From: Lepturacanthus savala
Taxonomy: Eukaryota > Chordata > Actinopteri > Scombriformes > Trichiuridae
Assembly (NCBI GenBank): GCA_030544235.1
Contig: CM060472.1
Coordinates: 16,923,654 to 16,987,653, forward strand
DNA: 64,000 nt
Direction: 5' to 3'
A program made the translations under genes and the position numbers. Shown in pieces: positions 48,425-61,569 of the stretch (position 1 is its first letter; every line of letters begins with the position of its first letter). The notes under the pieces are model-generated. The model made no database searches, was not told where the DNA came from, and saw only the letters and a list, made by a program, of their open reading frames with translations.

Positions 48425-48770
48425 CGCACTTAAAGGTGGAATATGTCAATTTTAAATTTATAACAGTATTTAACATTAGCTCTGCTATCAATGTAATGTA
48501 ATTTAATGAGAACAAGTAACGTTGCTGAAGAGGAATTTGAGCAACAGGTAACATTACCCAAGTTAGCGAGCGAGTTAGCTTATCTTACAATCAGGTGTGC
48601 ATTTTGATGGCATGTAAATTCTTTATAGTCCTTCTAGCATATGTTTCACTGACATTTACTCTTCTCCTGTCATTTGCTTCTGTGATTCGTAAGGCACTGT
48701 TCACCAAGGCTTTCAACCTGCTCCACCATATTTACCCAGTAGCCTTGCTCTGCCGAGCATAGAGACCATA
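48425..48770 (+). repeat. Dispersed repeat R1, copy 1
   Basis: Shares with 51075-51575, in the same order, GCACTTAAAG, TTAACATTAGCTCTGCTAT, GTGTGCATTTTGATGGCATG, CTTCTCCTGTCATTTGCTTC and GCCGAGCATAGAGA. Class unknown; perhaps a piggyBac- or hAT-type non-autonomous element since one edge has CTTAAAGGTGGAAT. Confidence 0.75.
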
Positions 48771-50889
48771 TCTGGTTCAAATGGACCGTTTGGTGCGCAC
48801 CAACTGCTCTTGGTGCGAAAGCACCCTTAGTCACTTTTAGATATTTGAATCCAGAAAAAAAATATGCATTGGCCCAATAACTCTCAACAAACGTGGCAAT
48901 GTTGAATCCAAACAAAGTGGTTCCTCAACGTTGAGGCACACACACACACACAGCAGAAAGGCATCAGGTTTAAGTGACTGAACAGTGATGTCTTCTTGGT
49001 TTATCTTCCAGTGCAGGTGAGTCAGAGGGGGCGGTCCCACGTCTGTCTGACGAATCAACATCCACAAAAACCCTGAAGCAGAAGGAGATCGCCGCCCTCT
49101 GACGGAACACGGAAGTCTCACCAACTGGAATTTTGGATTTTTGGGGGTAAAAGTTCTAAAGTATTAGTCTTTTCTTTTTGGAACTTCTAACAGGACGATC
49201 TAGAACAATCCAAAATGCATGAAATCTGTTCGTGTTCCAGCAGAGCGGAGCGTCCCTGCTTCAGACCGCGTCTCAGACGTCGCCGTCTCAGCCCGCACGG
49301 AAAGATTCCGATCTGCACAGATGGATCTGCACAGTGAACCCTGCCTTCAGCTCCTCACAGGCTCCGCCCCCTTCTGGCTAAGTGTGGATCAATCTTTTCC
49401 AAGTTTAGATCGAAGGTTGTGATCAGAACATTCTCAAGTTTGTTCCAAATGCTGGATTTCGTCCTCACAGAATGATCTTCTTCAACACACACACACATAC
49501 ACACACACACGCAAAACATAAACACAAATCATATCCACTGCCTTTGTAATCACGTGCACGTCTTGTAAGCACACACACACACACACACTAGCTGTCGAAC
49601 ACTCCCAGCAGCTCACTGCCGAAACAAACCCTCCAAATGACATCACTTCCTGTTTCCTCTGCCTCGATGTCTTCATTTTCTTTCCCATCTTCCTTTCCCT
49701 TCTTCACATTCTCTTCTCCTCCTCCTCCATCTCCCACTGCCGTGACAGAGAGAAACATACGTGTTGCTGAAGCATTTAAAGGAGGAGAACCATGATAAGG
49801 TATGAACTGTCTCTGAGGAAGATGTCTCACTCTGTCTTATCTCTCGGAGCTAAAACTCATTACCCCGCTGTCAGTTGCTGCTTTTATTTCGACTTCACGT
49901 CACATCATCAGGCAGCCCTTCGGTTCTCTCCTTTGTGAAGCTTATTTGGTCCTGGAGGAAATGTTTTGGATGTATAAATGTTCATAATGTGAACATTTAG
50001 ATAAAGCTGTAAAAAAAAAAATGCTTATTTTTGATTAATTTATTTCCTAATATTTCTATTATGGCTTGTATTTATTTCCATATATTTATTTATTTATTTA
50101 TGTGGATTTTTCATTTAAGTCATATATATTAACTAATGGCTGTTTTAGTGGCACCATCATGGCCTGCCCTCCCATGAAGATATGGGTAAATTTATAAATA
50201 AATATGAAAATAAATAAAAAAAGAGAAGTACATGTAAAGACAAATGCATCAAACCTACACAAGTATTCATTAATTGGAAGTTTTATTCCTTTCTTTATGG
50301 TTTTATTCCTGATTCTGATGGTTTTGGTCCATCCACAGAATGGTTTACTGTGTCAAAAGCCTTAGCCCAGCGTAAGAATGACATTTATAGTGACTTATGA
50401 TTTGTGGCAGTGTTTTTTCTAAATCTAAAGTGATTTTGAATGTCTTGATAAAACCTCCTTCCCAAATCTTAGCGAACGCGGGTAGTTTAGATAAAGGGCC
50501 GTGATGGATGCGTACGGCCTCATAAAAGTATCTCCACCGCAGCTCAGTGAGTGAATGTTTCCCCCCGGTCCTTCATCAACAGGTCTATTAGTCTTTTACT
50601 TACGTATTAATGGAGCTTGTTTCCCCAGTGATGCCTTTAATTATTACCCGTGATGGAGCAAACATGGACAGATGGAGCAGCCCAGCCTCTGGAGGGAACA
50701 GTGACAGTTTATGGTTCTGCAGATACATATCATAACATTTTTTAACCATATTATATAGAACATTTTGTGTCATATCAACATCATTTTCACAAACGTATCA
50801 TATGATGGCTTTATCACTCATAGGTGAGGTTTGGTTTAGGTTAAGTTTAGGAAAAGATCATTGTTTAAAATGAACAATGACATGACAAA
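48771..50889. other. Non-coding DNA
   Basis: Short CA tracts near 48938-48952, 49484-49510 and 49570-49588. A TTTATTTATTTA stretch near 50080-50100. No gene recognised. Confidence 0.45.
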
Positions 50890-51045
50890 AAAAGAATTCA
50901 GCCCATTAAACAAAGCACTGATCCATCCACACAAACCTCCTCCTGCTGACGACGGAGAAATGTCGCCTGAATTACGTCACCGCGTCATTGACGTTCATTG
51001 CAAAACGTTAACTGTCGATATTTCCCTCTGGAGACTGGGCTGATG
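50890..51045. repeat. Dispersed repeat related to 41745-41925
   Basis: Matches that segment in order, including CCCATTAAACAAAGCACTGA and TTTCCCTCTGGAGACTGGGC. It sits immediately before repeat R1 copy 2; the two may be parts of one larger element. Confidence 0.5.
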
Positions 51046-51074
51046 TTTCATTTGGACAATCATGATGCATACTG

Positions 51075-51575
51075 CACTTAAAGATAGAATCTGTCAAATA
51101 AGCATATTATCGACATCTAGTGTCTCAAAATCAAAATCACAAAACAAGCAGTTGCCAGGTTTGTTGCCAATCGCGTCAAGCGATTAGCCCGCACCACGTC
51201 AAGTGCTGAATCATACAGGGTAACTGCAGATGTCAACTAATCAATACAGTGTTTAACATTAGCTCTGCTATTCATGTCATATCCAGGGTCAATATCATTA
51301 AATGAAGGCAAGTCACGGTGTTAAAGAGGAATTTGACCGACGGGTAACGTTAGCTGATTTAGCGAGTTAGCTTAAAGTCACCATTTCCGTGTGCATTTTG
51401 ATGGCATGTAAATGCTTTATATGAGTCCATGTAGCATGTGTTTGACTGACATTGACTCTGGATTATGCTCTTCTCCTGTCATTTGCTTCTGTGATTCATA
51501 AGGCACCGTTCACCAGGGCTTTGAACCCGCTCCGCCATGTTTGCCCAGTAGCCTTCCTGTGCCGAGCATAGAGAG
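51075..51575 (+). repeat. Dispersed repeat R1, copy 2
   Basis: Longer than copy 1 by about 150 bases near the left end, including CGACATCTAGTGTCTC. The right ends of both copies stop close after GCCGAGCATAGAGA. Confidence 0.75.
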
Positions 51576-53640
51576 TTCATGTCAAACAGACTTTTTGCTT
51601 TACGAAATTTTGATCATCAAGAAATACTTTGTCGTTATTTCAGTCTTTTAATTATGGGAAAAAAAATTGTATTTCAAAAGCGTGATTCTTTCTTTGTCAG
51701 CAATGAAGAGCTTAACTGTTAAAATCTTAAGACTGTAATTTCTAACAAGAAGGAAAAATGCATTAAATACTCAACTTTATGAACCCTTCGGTAATGGTAA
51801 CATATTTTATATTTTAATTCCTAATAACAAAAGAAAATGACTTCATGTACCATTCAGAATTCGGTTCTTGCTATCAAAAGCTGGAACTTTCAAATAAAAC
51901 TCATTAAAGTTCATATTTTGTATTTCAAAAGTCTTGCTTGATTTAATTCAACCGTTGATATGGAGAATCCGGTTCATTTTAATTCAATTGAAAAGTAACA
52001 CATTTAAAATTGGTTCTCCTTGAGGTAATAGTAATTTAATTTATATTTTACCATCAGAAAATGAAATGACTTTTAGTATCAGACTCTCCGTGTCGTGACC
52101 TTTCTGGCCTTCTATACATTGACCGATCAGTAGCCTTTATATTTGTATATTGCTTGAAATGTATTCATCTGATCCCTTTAATTCTGCCGTCTGCATCCTG
52201 CTCTTCCTCCTTGCCTGTCCGCCTCCCTGCACTTACTCATCATCTTCATCATCATCATCATCATCATCATCATCTTTCTCTCCCACTCTTGTCACCCACC
52301 TCTTCCTCTCCTGTCTCATCTTGAAAGTTCTCTTTCTCCTCTTCCTCCTCTTCCTCCTTGCCTTACTCTAAGCCTGTTTACACAGGATTAGCTGCAGCAG
52401 CTCTGCCACTGCTGTGTTTGACCCTTTAAGGGAGTCGGGACTGTTGTTTTTTTCGTTTTTCCGTTTGCCGCCTTGAGCTGCTGTTTTACCCAAACTGTTG
52501 TTTTATGTCTCACTGAACGTCTGAAGGGAAATCCACCTCGACTCATCGTTGATAAAGCGTGGAATCATCCACGATAAGTGAAAGCGTGCACATGTATAAG
52601 TTTCTTTTTATAACTGTGTTTTAAATGGGTGGATTTTCCCTTTAAGTACTTCCTGTTGGATTTCTGTCTGATCCTGAAACTGTGAAGTCTTGTTTTAAAT
52701 GCTTTCTTTCTTTTTTTTTTTTTTTTTTTACAACAAAGGATGTTTTCTATGGTGTTTTCTGTGTTGTGGCTTTAAACAGTTGTGTCACAGAAATAAACAA
52801 ACACTACAGCATATGTATATATTTTCATCTGCCGTGTTTTCATTCTCTGTGATATTGCAGCAAATCCTTGTCATAACCTACTTTTAAGAGGAGAAGAAGA
52901 ACAGATAACTAGGGATGCACCGAAATCCGTGGTGGAGCTTAAAGTTTTAACATCACGGGACAGATTGAAGTTGTGCACACTGGTGGATTTAGGAAATTGG
53001 GGGCCCAAGGCGAAGGTATATACGATTAAAACTATAAAGTTGTAAAATAAGATTATTGGACAGGAGAAAAATAACCACCCATCCATTTTCTATACCTGCC
53101 TATTCCTCACTCGGGTCACGGGGGTCTACTGGAGCCAATCCCAGTGTACTTCAGGTGACACACCATTTGAGAAAAAATAACTTTTAAACATAACTTTACT
53201 CCAAAATGAAGATGGAAAGCTCATATTCACAATGAAACCCAACAGATAATAAGAGTTCAGATAATACATCTTTAACAAAATGCCTGTAAAACTAATACTG
53301 TTCATTTATCACTGTAAAATATTTTATAAACATATGTACATGACTCTGTATGTGTGTGTGCATGTGTGTATTTGAGAAAGAGAGAGTCAGTGTGTGTGTG
53401 TGGGCATATTATGGACTAGTCCATTTCATTCTGAACGTAGGGTGTTTATGGTTTTAAACAGCTGCTTCACTCTTATTCTTTTAGAAGAAAGTGTAGTTAA
53501 AATATGTCGTTTTCTGGTCAAATACCCACTGAGTAAAAGGACCCCAGCCTCACATTGGTTTAAATATTTGATATTTGTCATAGGAGAAGAACAGTTCACC
53601 TGGAGCAACAAATACGTTACTTCTTAGTCAAGACTTTATT
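51576..53640. other. Non-coding DNA with simple repeats
   Basis: (ATC)n at about 52238-52275, C/T-rich flanks, a T-run at 52711-52729. No gene recognised. Confidence 0.5.
53079..53163 (-). mobile_element. SINE fragment
   Basis: ATCCATTTTCTATACCTGCC, then CTACTGGAGCCAATCCCAGT: the 3' quarter of the SINE family, 5'-truncated. Confidence 0.75.
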
Positions 53641-53659
53641 TTGGATTATTGTCTTTTGA

Positions 53660-55010
53660 TGTTAAACCTGAGGTTAGGCTCTGTCAGTATTTATCCAGTA
53701 ATAACGACAGACCATAGGAAAGTACAATTAAAGTCTACGGCCATTGGCTATTGGAAATTAAATAAATCATTATTATTGTTTTGCCTTAAAGGATATAATT
53801 AGGAACCTAATTGAGAGGATTTGGAGTAAAGGAGCATATGTGAAATAATATTGGGAATTAGTCAGTCAGTCATTTTCTATACCTGCTTATTCCTCATTAG
53901 GGTCACATGGTCTGCTGGAGCCAATCCCAGCGCGTTACGGCGAGAGGCAGGGATACACCCCAGATGGTCGCCAGCCAATCGTGGGGCACACACACCATTC
54001 ACTCACACACTCACACCTACGGGCAATTTAGAGTCTCCAATTAACCTCAGCATGTTTTTGGACTGTGGGAGGAAGCCGGAGTACCTGGTGAAAACCCACG
54101 CAGACACGGGGAGAACATGCAAACTCCACACAGAAAGGTCCCAGACCCAGGACCAAGGAGGTCTTGAACCTGGGACCTTCTTGCTGTGAGGCAACAGCGC
54201 TAACCCCTGCGCCACTGTGTCGCCCATATTGGGAATTATTACAATTTTAAATCAGATTAGCCTGTATTAGTTTTGCAAAGAGGCAATGTAAGAAAAAGAG
54301 GGGGGACATTATTCGAGTAACAAAAGAGATTTGACAACTGACAAAGGATGTCTGCAGCAGCGTGGATAAGGAAAAGCTTAATGTTTTACAGAAGGAGTTA
54401 GATAAAATATATGAAGAAAAGGCAAAAGGGCCTTTGTACGGTCAAGGAGAACATGTCTGGAGAAAAGAGAAAAGAATAGTAAATATTTCTTAAGTCTCAC
54501 AAAGATAAGCACAGAGGTGAACACAATTAGGAATTTCTATACACTTTAGGCCCTTGTGACTCCTCTCAATTGTGTTTTTTTATATTTTATTTTAATTCTG
54601 ATGTGCCAGGAGCTGATGATGACTTTAATAAAGGGTGGAAGAAAACATATATGGGATATCTCAGCTTAAAAATAATAAGGCTCATGGGAATTATGACTTA
54701 ACAACTGAATTTCATACAGCTTTTATGCCTGAAGTAGAAAAGCTTTTGTTATCTGATTTTAAGGAGTCAATAAACCAATGGGAAGGAACATGTTCTATGA
54801 GATAGGGTCTTATCACCCTGGTTCCAAAGCCACATAAGGATATCTGAATTCTTGACAAGTACCGACTTATTGTATAAATGAATCCATGTGAAGTTTACAT
54901 TCATTACATAGATCTCTGTCTGATATAGCACTCTGGTTCATGTGGTCTGATTTAGTAGAGTAAGATCTCTGCTTTATGAGCCAGCCGGACTTTGGAGACT
55001 ATGCAGAAAG
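53660..55010 (+). mobile_element. L1-like LINE relic split by a SINE
   Basis: Broken + frames follow the order of an L1/Tx1-type ORF2: VITTDHRKVQLK and GYWKLNKSLL (end of the endonuclease) at 53680-53770; KDIIRNLIERIWSKGAYVK; after the SINE YWELLQF; VDKEKLNVLQKELDKIYEEK and GEHVWRKEKR near 54365-54470; then FMPEVEKLLLSDFKESINQW and LITLVPKPHKD near 54720-54840 (the reverse-transcriptase entry, usually TLLPKP.KD). Frameshifts and stops throughout; inactive. No 5' or 3' ends recognised. Confidence 0.7.
53861..54225 (-). mobile_element. tRNA-derived SINE, copy 5, inside the L1-like relic
   Basis: 365 bp with perfect 13-base target duplication ATATTGGGAATTA at 53848-53860 and 54226-54238. Tail GTCAGTCAGTCA at the left, head ending GTGTCGCCC at the right. 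One copy of the duplication is part of the L1-like coding text (YWEL). Confidence 0.95.
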
Positions 55011-55259
55011 TTTTTTATTGAATACATTGACCCGGTTTGGGGAATTGAGGGGAGATAGACCTGGGTATCATTGAGATCGAGTCATTCATGTTTTTTGAAT
55101 GATTCGTTCCAATGGTAACATGCAAAGGCAGAAAAAAAGAGGATCTACAACTGAACCCTGAGGGACTCTACATGAAATATTTGCATGTGTGGAGGATGAA
55201 CCAGAGGTGAGAAGTCACTGTTTCGCCCCGTCTCTGGCATATGGAAATCTATTTTTTGC

Positions 55260-55318
<59 letters not shown>

Positions 55319-56380
55319 TGTGAGTCATACATGAAGCTAACAGATGGTCAACAAAATAAACAAATATGCTGTTACTAAAAACAGTTTGGGTGTGTGTGCG
55401 TGCATGTGTCTGGTTGTAGCCAATAGAAGAACATCATGAAGAAGTGTGTGGGTACCCACGGTGCAGTGGAAAGACACTTCATGTATGTAATCGGGGAGAC
55501 TGGAACAGGTCCCACCTTCACAGGTGGAGATCACACCTTTGCCTCCAGGTATTCAAGGCAGTTTTATTTATATAGCATCAAATCTGACCAAAAGTTACCT
55601 CTTGACACTTTCAAATAGAGCAGATGTAGTCCATATTGGATATACTATTTACAAATGGAGATCATTTTCCATAGCCCCTTTAAAAGGAAGAAACTTTGAG
55701 CAAAACTTGGCTCTAGGTTTAATATCCTATACACTCTGTTTCTGAAGTAGTAATTATTTCTTACAGAAATATGTTTTTGGATTCAGTAGAAACAGAAAAA
55801 AGACCAAGTGAAAGATTGCAAATTGCAATTGGCAAAGTTTAGCAGTGGGCTCTGCTCCAAAATATTCTACCAACTTTCACCAAAGTCAGCCCAGTAGTTT
55901 TTTTTCTCCATAATCCTGTTCACAGATAAACAGATAAACAAACTTATCAACAAGATTACCAAAATAAGAGCCAGTTAATTTAAATGAACATCTCTTGTTT
56001 TATCATGTTCTGTCATCAACCTGTCAAACACACAAACACAATCACTACAACACATCTATTAGCGTGTATGCTGACGATTCTGCCTTATATCAATCAATCA
56101 AAAAGCATAATTTGTAATTTATTGTATTTTAGGACCTAAGGAAGACTAGCTATCAATCATGTTATATTTAATGGGGATACAATTAAACAACAAACAATAA
56201 GCAGCCCAGTGGCTTTCATAGAAATCCAGCTGTTCCCATGGCAACCGGAACTGAAAATAGTAGTGAGGGTGCCACACATATGATCTCGATGCACGAGTTA
56301 AACACACCGTGTATGTTTTAACAACCAGTTCTTCCACTGTTTCCTCGCTCACACACACTTTCTCTCAACAGCCTCAACAG
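55011..56380. other. Non-coding DNA with repeat pieces
   Basis: (TG)n at about 55259-55317. About 55080-55180 (CAACTGAACCCTGAGGGACT) and about 55545-55700 (TTTTATTTATATAGCATC, CCCTTTAAAAGGAAGAAAC) match parts of a very common teleost dispersed repeat in inverted order. Confidence 0.5.
56055..56105 (+). mobile_element. LINE reverse-transcriptase YADD fragment
   Basis: ISVYADDSALYQSIKK is read in the + frame: the catalytic YADD motif and its usual downstream context in L2/Rex1-like LINEs. Only this short piece survives. Confidence 0.6.
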
Positions 56381-56411
56381 TTATTTAAAGACTCGACGCT
56401 GAAATTTGAAC

Positions 56412-59400
56412 ATGAAGTTTTTGCCAAGACTCTGTGAGTATCAACCCTTATGTTTCTGTTTTCTACCAGCGGCGTCGGTATCCAGCTATTGTTCCAAGTA
56501 TTTATAACTTCCAACTGGTTCAGTTTTAGACGCCTGAAGGGTTTGGATGTGAGTAGCAGGCTGGAGGCTCCGGTCTGACGGAGAGTAGCACGTTTCGTTT
56601 CAACGGAGTTTAAAACAAGCTTATGTTTAATGATCTGAAATGTACCAGCGCACTGCAGATTTGTTTCAGCTAAGAAAAGAGCCAGTGGCAAATAAAACAG
56701 TGTCATCCGCATTGAAATGTAAATTGCAGTTACATTACAGGAGAGATTATGCTGTTTATATGGTCAATAAAATAATAGACATCAATAGATAGCAATAAGA
56801 GCTTTGGAAATGGTAAGTGGCAAGTTTTTCTGAGATAAATTGTCAGAAACAGTATGGCTTCCCTTTTAAGAATGTTCTGGGAAAGTTAGTTGAATGGCTA
56901 ATGGCCCTTAATGTTTCCTATAGATGTTAAAGGGATAGTTAAACATGATCCCCATAGTCACAGCAATAGAGGTTTTACCTTTTCTTTGTTGATGCGAGCT
57001 GTTTCCAGACCAGCTGCTACTACACGGCTAATGGTATTTGTTGGTTTTCCTCATCAAACTCAGCAAACACACAATCCAGTTACTTCCAAACACTGCGGTG
57101 GACGAGTTACCCGCACATTCATCACACTATGATATAATAATGGAATGTTACGAGGTGGAACTGTTTGGGGGGGCCGGAAGTAGTGGAGCTCCACTCCAGA
57201 AACATGAACAAAACAATAGAAATCAATAAGTCAGTAATTAACTAAAATCTTAAAGTCCCGTACCGGCGCTGCCTGAGGTCACACGTTGTGTCACTCCGCC
57301 TAGTGGCTTACTGAAGAAAGTAGTCCCGAGTATCTGCTTCACGTGTTACATTTATTGTTTCATAGTGTGCTAAACGTGCAGATCACAACTCATCCGCCAC
57401 AGCGTTTGGGAGTTGCTCGGCCGTGTATTTGCTGAGTGGTTAATGAAGTAGAATCACAATTCTGCTGTTAATAGGATTAAATTGTTTTCAATTTACATTC
57501 ATAAACAGTCAAGTTATTAAAACCAGTCTGCCGGTGCAGCACTCCATCGGGTTCCTCTCCTTCACCGCCTCGTTCTTTATTTGTCTGTCGCTGTCTCCTC
57601 ATAGTTGTGATCTACCTTCACTGCTGTTTCCTGTAGTGACTCTTTCTGATTGTGTGTTTCAGTGTTCCCAGTGTGTGTTTCAGTGTTCTGCTGCATTGTG
57701 CTGACCAGACAAGGTAAATATCTACACTCACATGCCATCAGACAACCATTCATTCAGTTATTCATTCAATCAGCTGTATCAATCCGTTCTGTTGAGTTGT
57801 TCTTGAAGCAAGAGCGAGTGATTACTTCCCCTTATTCTCTAAGAACATAGATATCACACCCAGCCCGGCACCTCTACAGCACGCCAGTCAACGCTTTTCC
57901 TCATTAACACTCTTCCAGTAACTTCCTGGAGTTCTATTGTTATCACAGTAAGCTGAGACGCCAGGACCAATCCAAGCTAGCTGACTCCCACTGTTTTCAG
58001 TCGTTGTGCTGAGCGAAGCTAACACCTTTGTATCAGACTGCAGGATTGAAAAATGAGCAAATACATTTACGTTAAGAAGTCAAAAGTCTTCACACCAAAA
58101 GGACAAATTCCTTCTGCACACCTCTGGTTCACCTCATCTGTCATGTCTTCTATCTTTTTCAGAGTCCATATTGACCTGTGACCTGGACGAATTCAACCAT
58201 AAGCTCAAATGCGGTACAAAACCTTACTAAACTGCTTCTTATGGAATGTCTTGCTTGGATGAGCCAGCATTGACTACAGTGACTACATCAACAGAAACAG
58301 TGCAACAGGACAGATTAATCTCTGGTCAGCTCCATGATGGTGTAATCAGACATGGAGCTGCCCATTTTATCAACTTTAGTCATGGGAAGGGCACTATAGA
58401 GGACATTTTATCACGTTCCTTCACTGGAATGACACCCTAAGGGACATTTTAAAGGTTTAGTTACAGGAAGGGCACCCTAGAAGATATTTTATCAAGTTCA
58501 TTCACTGGAAGGGCACCCAAGAGGGAATTTTACTACATTTAGTCACTGGAAAGGCAACACAGAGAACATGTCATCATGTTTAATCATTGGAAGGCCACCC
58601 TCGGGGCTTTTCTTCATGTTTAGTCTTTGGAAGGAGTGGTTGGAAATAGGCCAGATGTGGCCTGCAAGAAAAAATACTTAAGAAAAAGTAGATGACTGGT
58701 GATTTCTGTACCTTCACCGACAACGCTTCCATGCGGCGGACAGCAGAAACATCTGTTTCTGACCTAATAAAACCACCCATCAAGGGCGGGCAGTCCTGGA
58801 TTCTGGAGGACTGGTGTGGGTGGAGGATTTTGTTCCAACCAAGAAGTTACACATGATTCTACTAATGAAGGCCTTAGCAAAGTCTCTAGAGGTTGATTAA
58901 TACAATCAGGTGTGTTACTGCTTGGTTGGAACAAAAACCTGGACCCACACCAGCCCTCCAGGACCAGGATTGTCTATCTCTGCATCAACTGCACCACTTA
59001 CCTTCTGTTACCTTCTGTTGGGATGGGGGTCATGCAGCAGGATCCTGTTGCTGTGTGCAAAACAACTTTCAGTGATTCAATTTTTTACTTTTGTCTTCTG
59101 AGGGAATGCAACCTTAAAGTTAGCTTGTTTTCTGGTGTCGTCTAATATTGCTAATATTACTCTTAGCGTACAAAAACACATTAAAGATCAGGCATGTAGG
59201 CTTTGCATTAATGAAACTGGGTAAGATGAAGGCATGGTTCTGTGTCCATTGATCATGAAAGATCCTGTTATCATTGTCAGCTTTTGTTTTTTTTTTATAG
59301 CAGCGTTTTTGCTAGCTGTTGACGAGTTTAGCCCAGGCTGCTCTGGCTGATTTCAAGAGCACTTATCATAATATTTTCATAATCACCCCTCCTACCCTGT

Positions 59401-60852
59401 TAATTCATTTAATTAATGACTGTTTTGGTTGTTGCCTGTCATGTAATGGCTTGGAAATTATCTGGCCTGCGGCCAAACCTAATTGCCGACCCCAAGAGGG
59501 TATTTCATCGCGTTTAGTCATTTATTTTAGTTTAATCATTAGAAGAGTACCCTAGTTGGGCATTTTATCAAGTTTTGTCACCAAAAGGGCACCTTAGAGA
59601 ACATTTTATCATATTTATCAACGGAAGGGCACCCTAGAGGAAGTTCAATGTACTTTAATTTGTAATTTAACGCAGCTGGAAACACCCATGAGTTTCTTAG
59701 ATCCTGCATCTGTCTCCTTCCTTCCCCTCTTCTGTCTGCTTCTTCTTCTTCCTTTGGTTTTTACTTTGCTGCAGATTACGGCCTGATTGTGGTGAAAAGC
59801 GTGGCGGCGAGTCACAGGGAGACGGAGGCATGTGTCAATGGCATACCTCCAAAACATCAGGAGCCACCGCTCTGCTCCATGACCCCCGTCCTCCAAAAAA
59901 TCCAAAGAAGGTTCAACAGCCACAGGGCGACAACTGAGCACCTCTCATTTACTAAGTCATGTACTTGGGTCGGTGACAAATAATGTTTGGCAAGACGAGA
60001 AAGTCAAAACAATTGAAAACACAGTTTTAAGAAGCATTTATCAGGTCTGTCTAAATGTGCATTGTATGTTCATATTGGTTTCTTGTTATTTAAAGGTACA
60101 TTTGTGTATTATTTTTTTACAAAAAGCACAATAGAATGACACCTTTTAAATATATAACTACCTATAATATATATTTATAGAATATATATATTTTTTAAAA
60201 AAACTTTTTAAGAGAGTTAGTATCAAGTTTTTAGGGTTACACCACATGACAGTTTTGTCACTGACCCATTTATACTTGATTTATTCACTATGTGTGTATT
60301 ATTATACTTTATTTAAACATTATGTATTATGCTTTATTTAATCAGTGTGTGTGTATTATTATATTAATTCAACCAGTGCGTGTGTATATTATTTAATTTA
60401 ATCGATGTGCATATTAATATACTGTATTAGTCTGTGTATTATTATACTATGTATATATATTAGTATGTCTGTTTTATTATACTTTAAACAGTATATGTGC
60501 ATTATTAAACTTTATTTAATCAATGTGTGGTTATCTGCAGTTGTAATGGTCTAAAGAAATGCTCAGTGCGGATGGATTCATGTCACTCAGCCGATCCCTG
60601 CAGGACCAGGTGTGTCTGGATGGAGACAAAGTACACGTGTACAGAAGGCAGTAAGTACTACTTACCACCTGTACTGTAAATACATCAAGTACTAGTTTTG
60701 TTACTGCATAGAGTACTATTATTTTACTGCAGTACTTTACAGTTCACAACAGGGAAGATGACTCTACGGGGTGAACTGAGACATCTATTTATTTATTCAT
60801 TCATTATTTAGATGTAAGCATGAATAGAATCATTAAAAGTTGTCACAGTGAA

Positions 60853-60883
<31 letters not shown>

Positions 60884-61535
60884 CAGGGGTCCGTCGTGTG
60901 TGTCAGCGGAAGAAGGCTTTCCTTCGCTGTGAGGGTGAGAGTCTCTTCTTTTGTCCTATTTAATGTTTGATTCAAATTCAGCCCACTCTTTCATGTTTCT
61001 GCTCCATCCGCTGACTGAGCAGAATAAAGTCGTGATGTGAGGAGCTGCTCTGCAGGATTTTACCGCTTTGACGTCACTGTTGTTTTTCCGACACAAAACT
61101 TTGCGAATGTTGCTGGAAATTCAGATAATCATTCGCCAGAACTTAATACAATCTTTAGCAACATTACATTTAGCAAGACTTAAAAAGTGAAGAAAAAAAA
61201 TATGTTTTTGGTGCAATTAGTCCAATATTTAATCAATTATTTGACTTTTTTATCATAAGTTTAACTTTATCTCAACTATATTTGACTTTTTATTTCATTC
61301 GTTCACTTTTCAAGTTATTGTGAGAGAATTTGGTTACACATGGCATTGCATTTAGTTTACATCTTCATTGACTAAGTGTTTTGAATTCATTATGTTCCAC
61401 AGCAGCAGCACCTGAGGATTATGGGTAATGTTCTCACAAAGTGAAACCAGGTATAAAGTCAACTGGTGTTAGAATATAAACCAGGTTGGGGCAGATTAAA
61501 GAAATGTCACGACTTTATTCACCAACTGACCACTA

Positions 61536-61569
<34 letters not shown>

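Noticed and set aside
57650..57850. Frame starting at 57650 as the lectin start
   Set aside because: It begins at TTG, not ATG, and follows an intron-like acceptor; MKFLPRL at 56412 with a matching phase-1 donor completes a better signal peptide.
58163..60650. Lectin domain 1 as a pseudogene
   Set aside because: Although it lost ANYGR, all splice sites, phases and the eight family cysteines are intact, so it is more likely a functional divergent domain.
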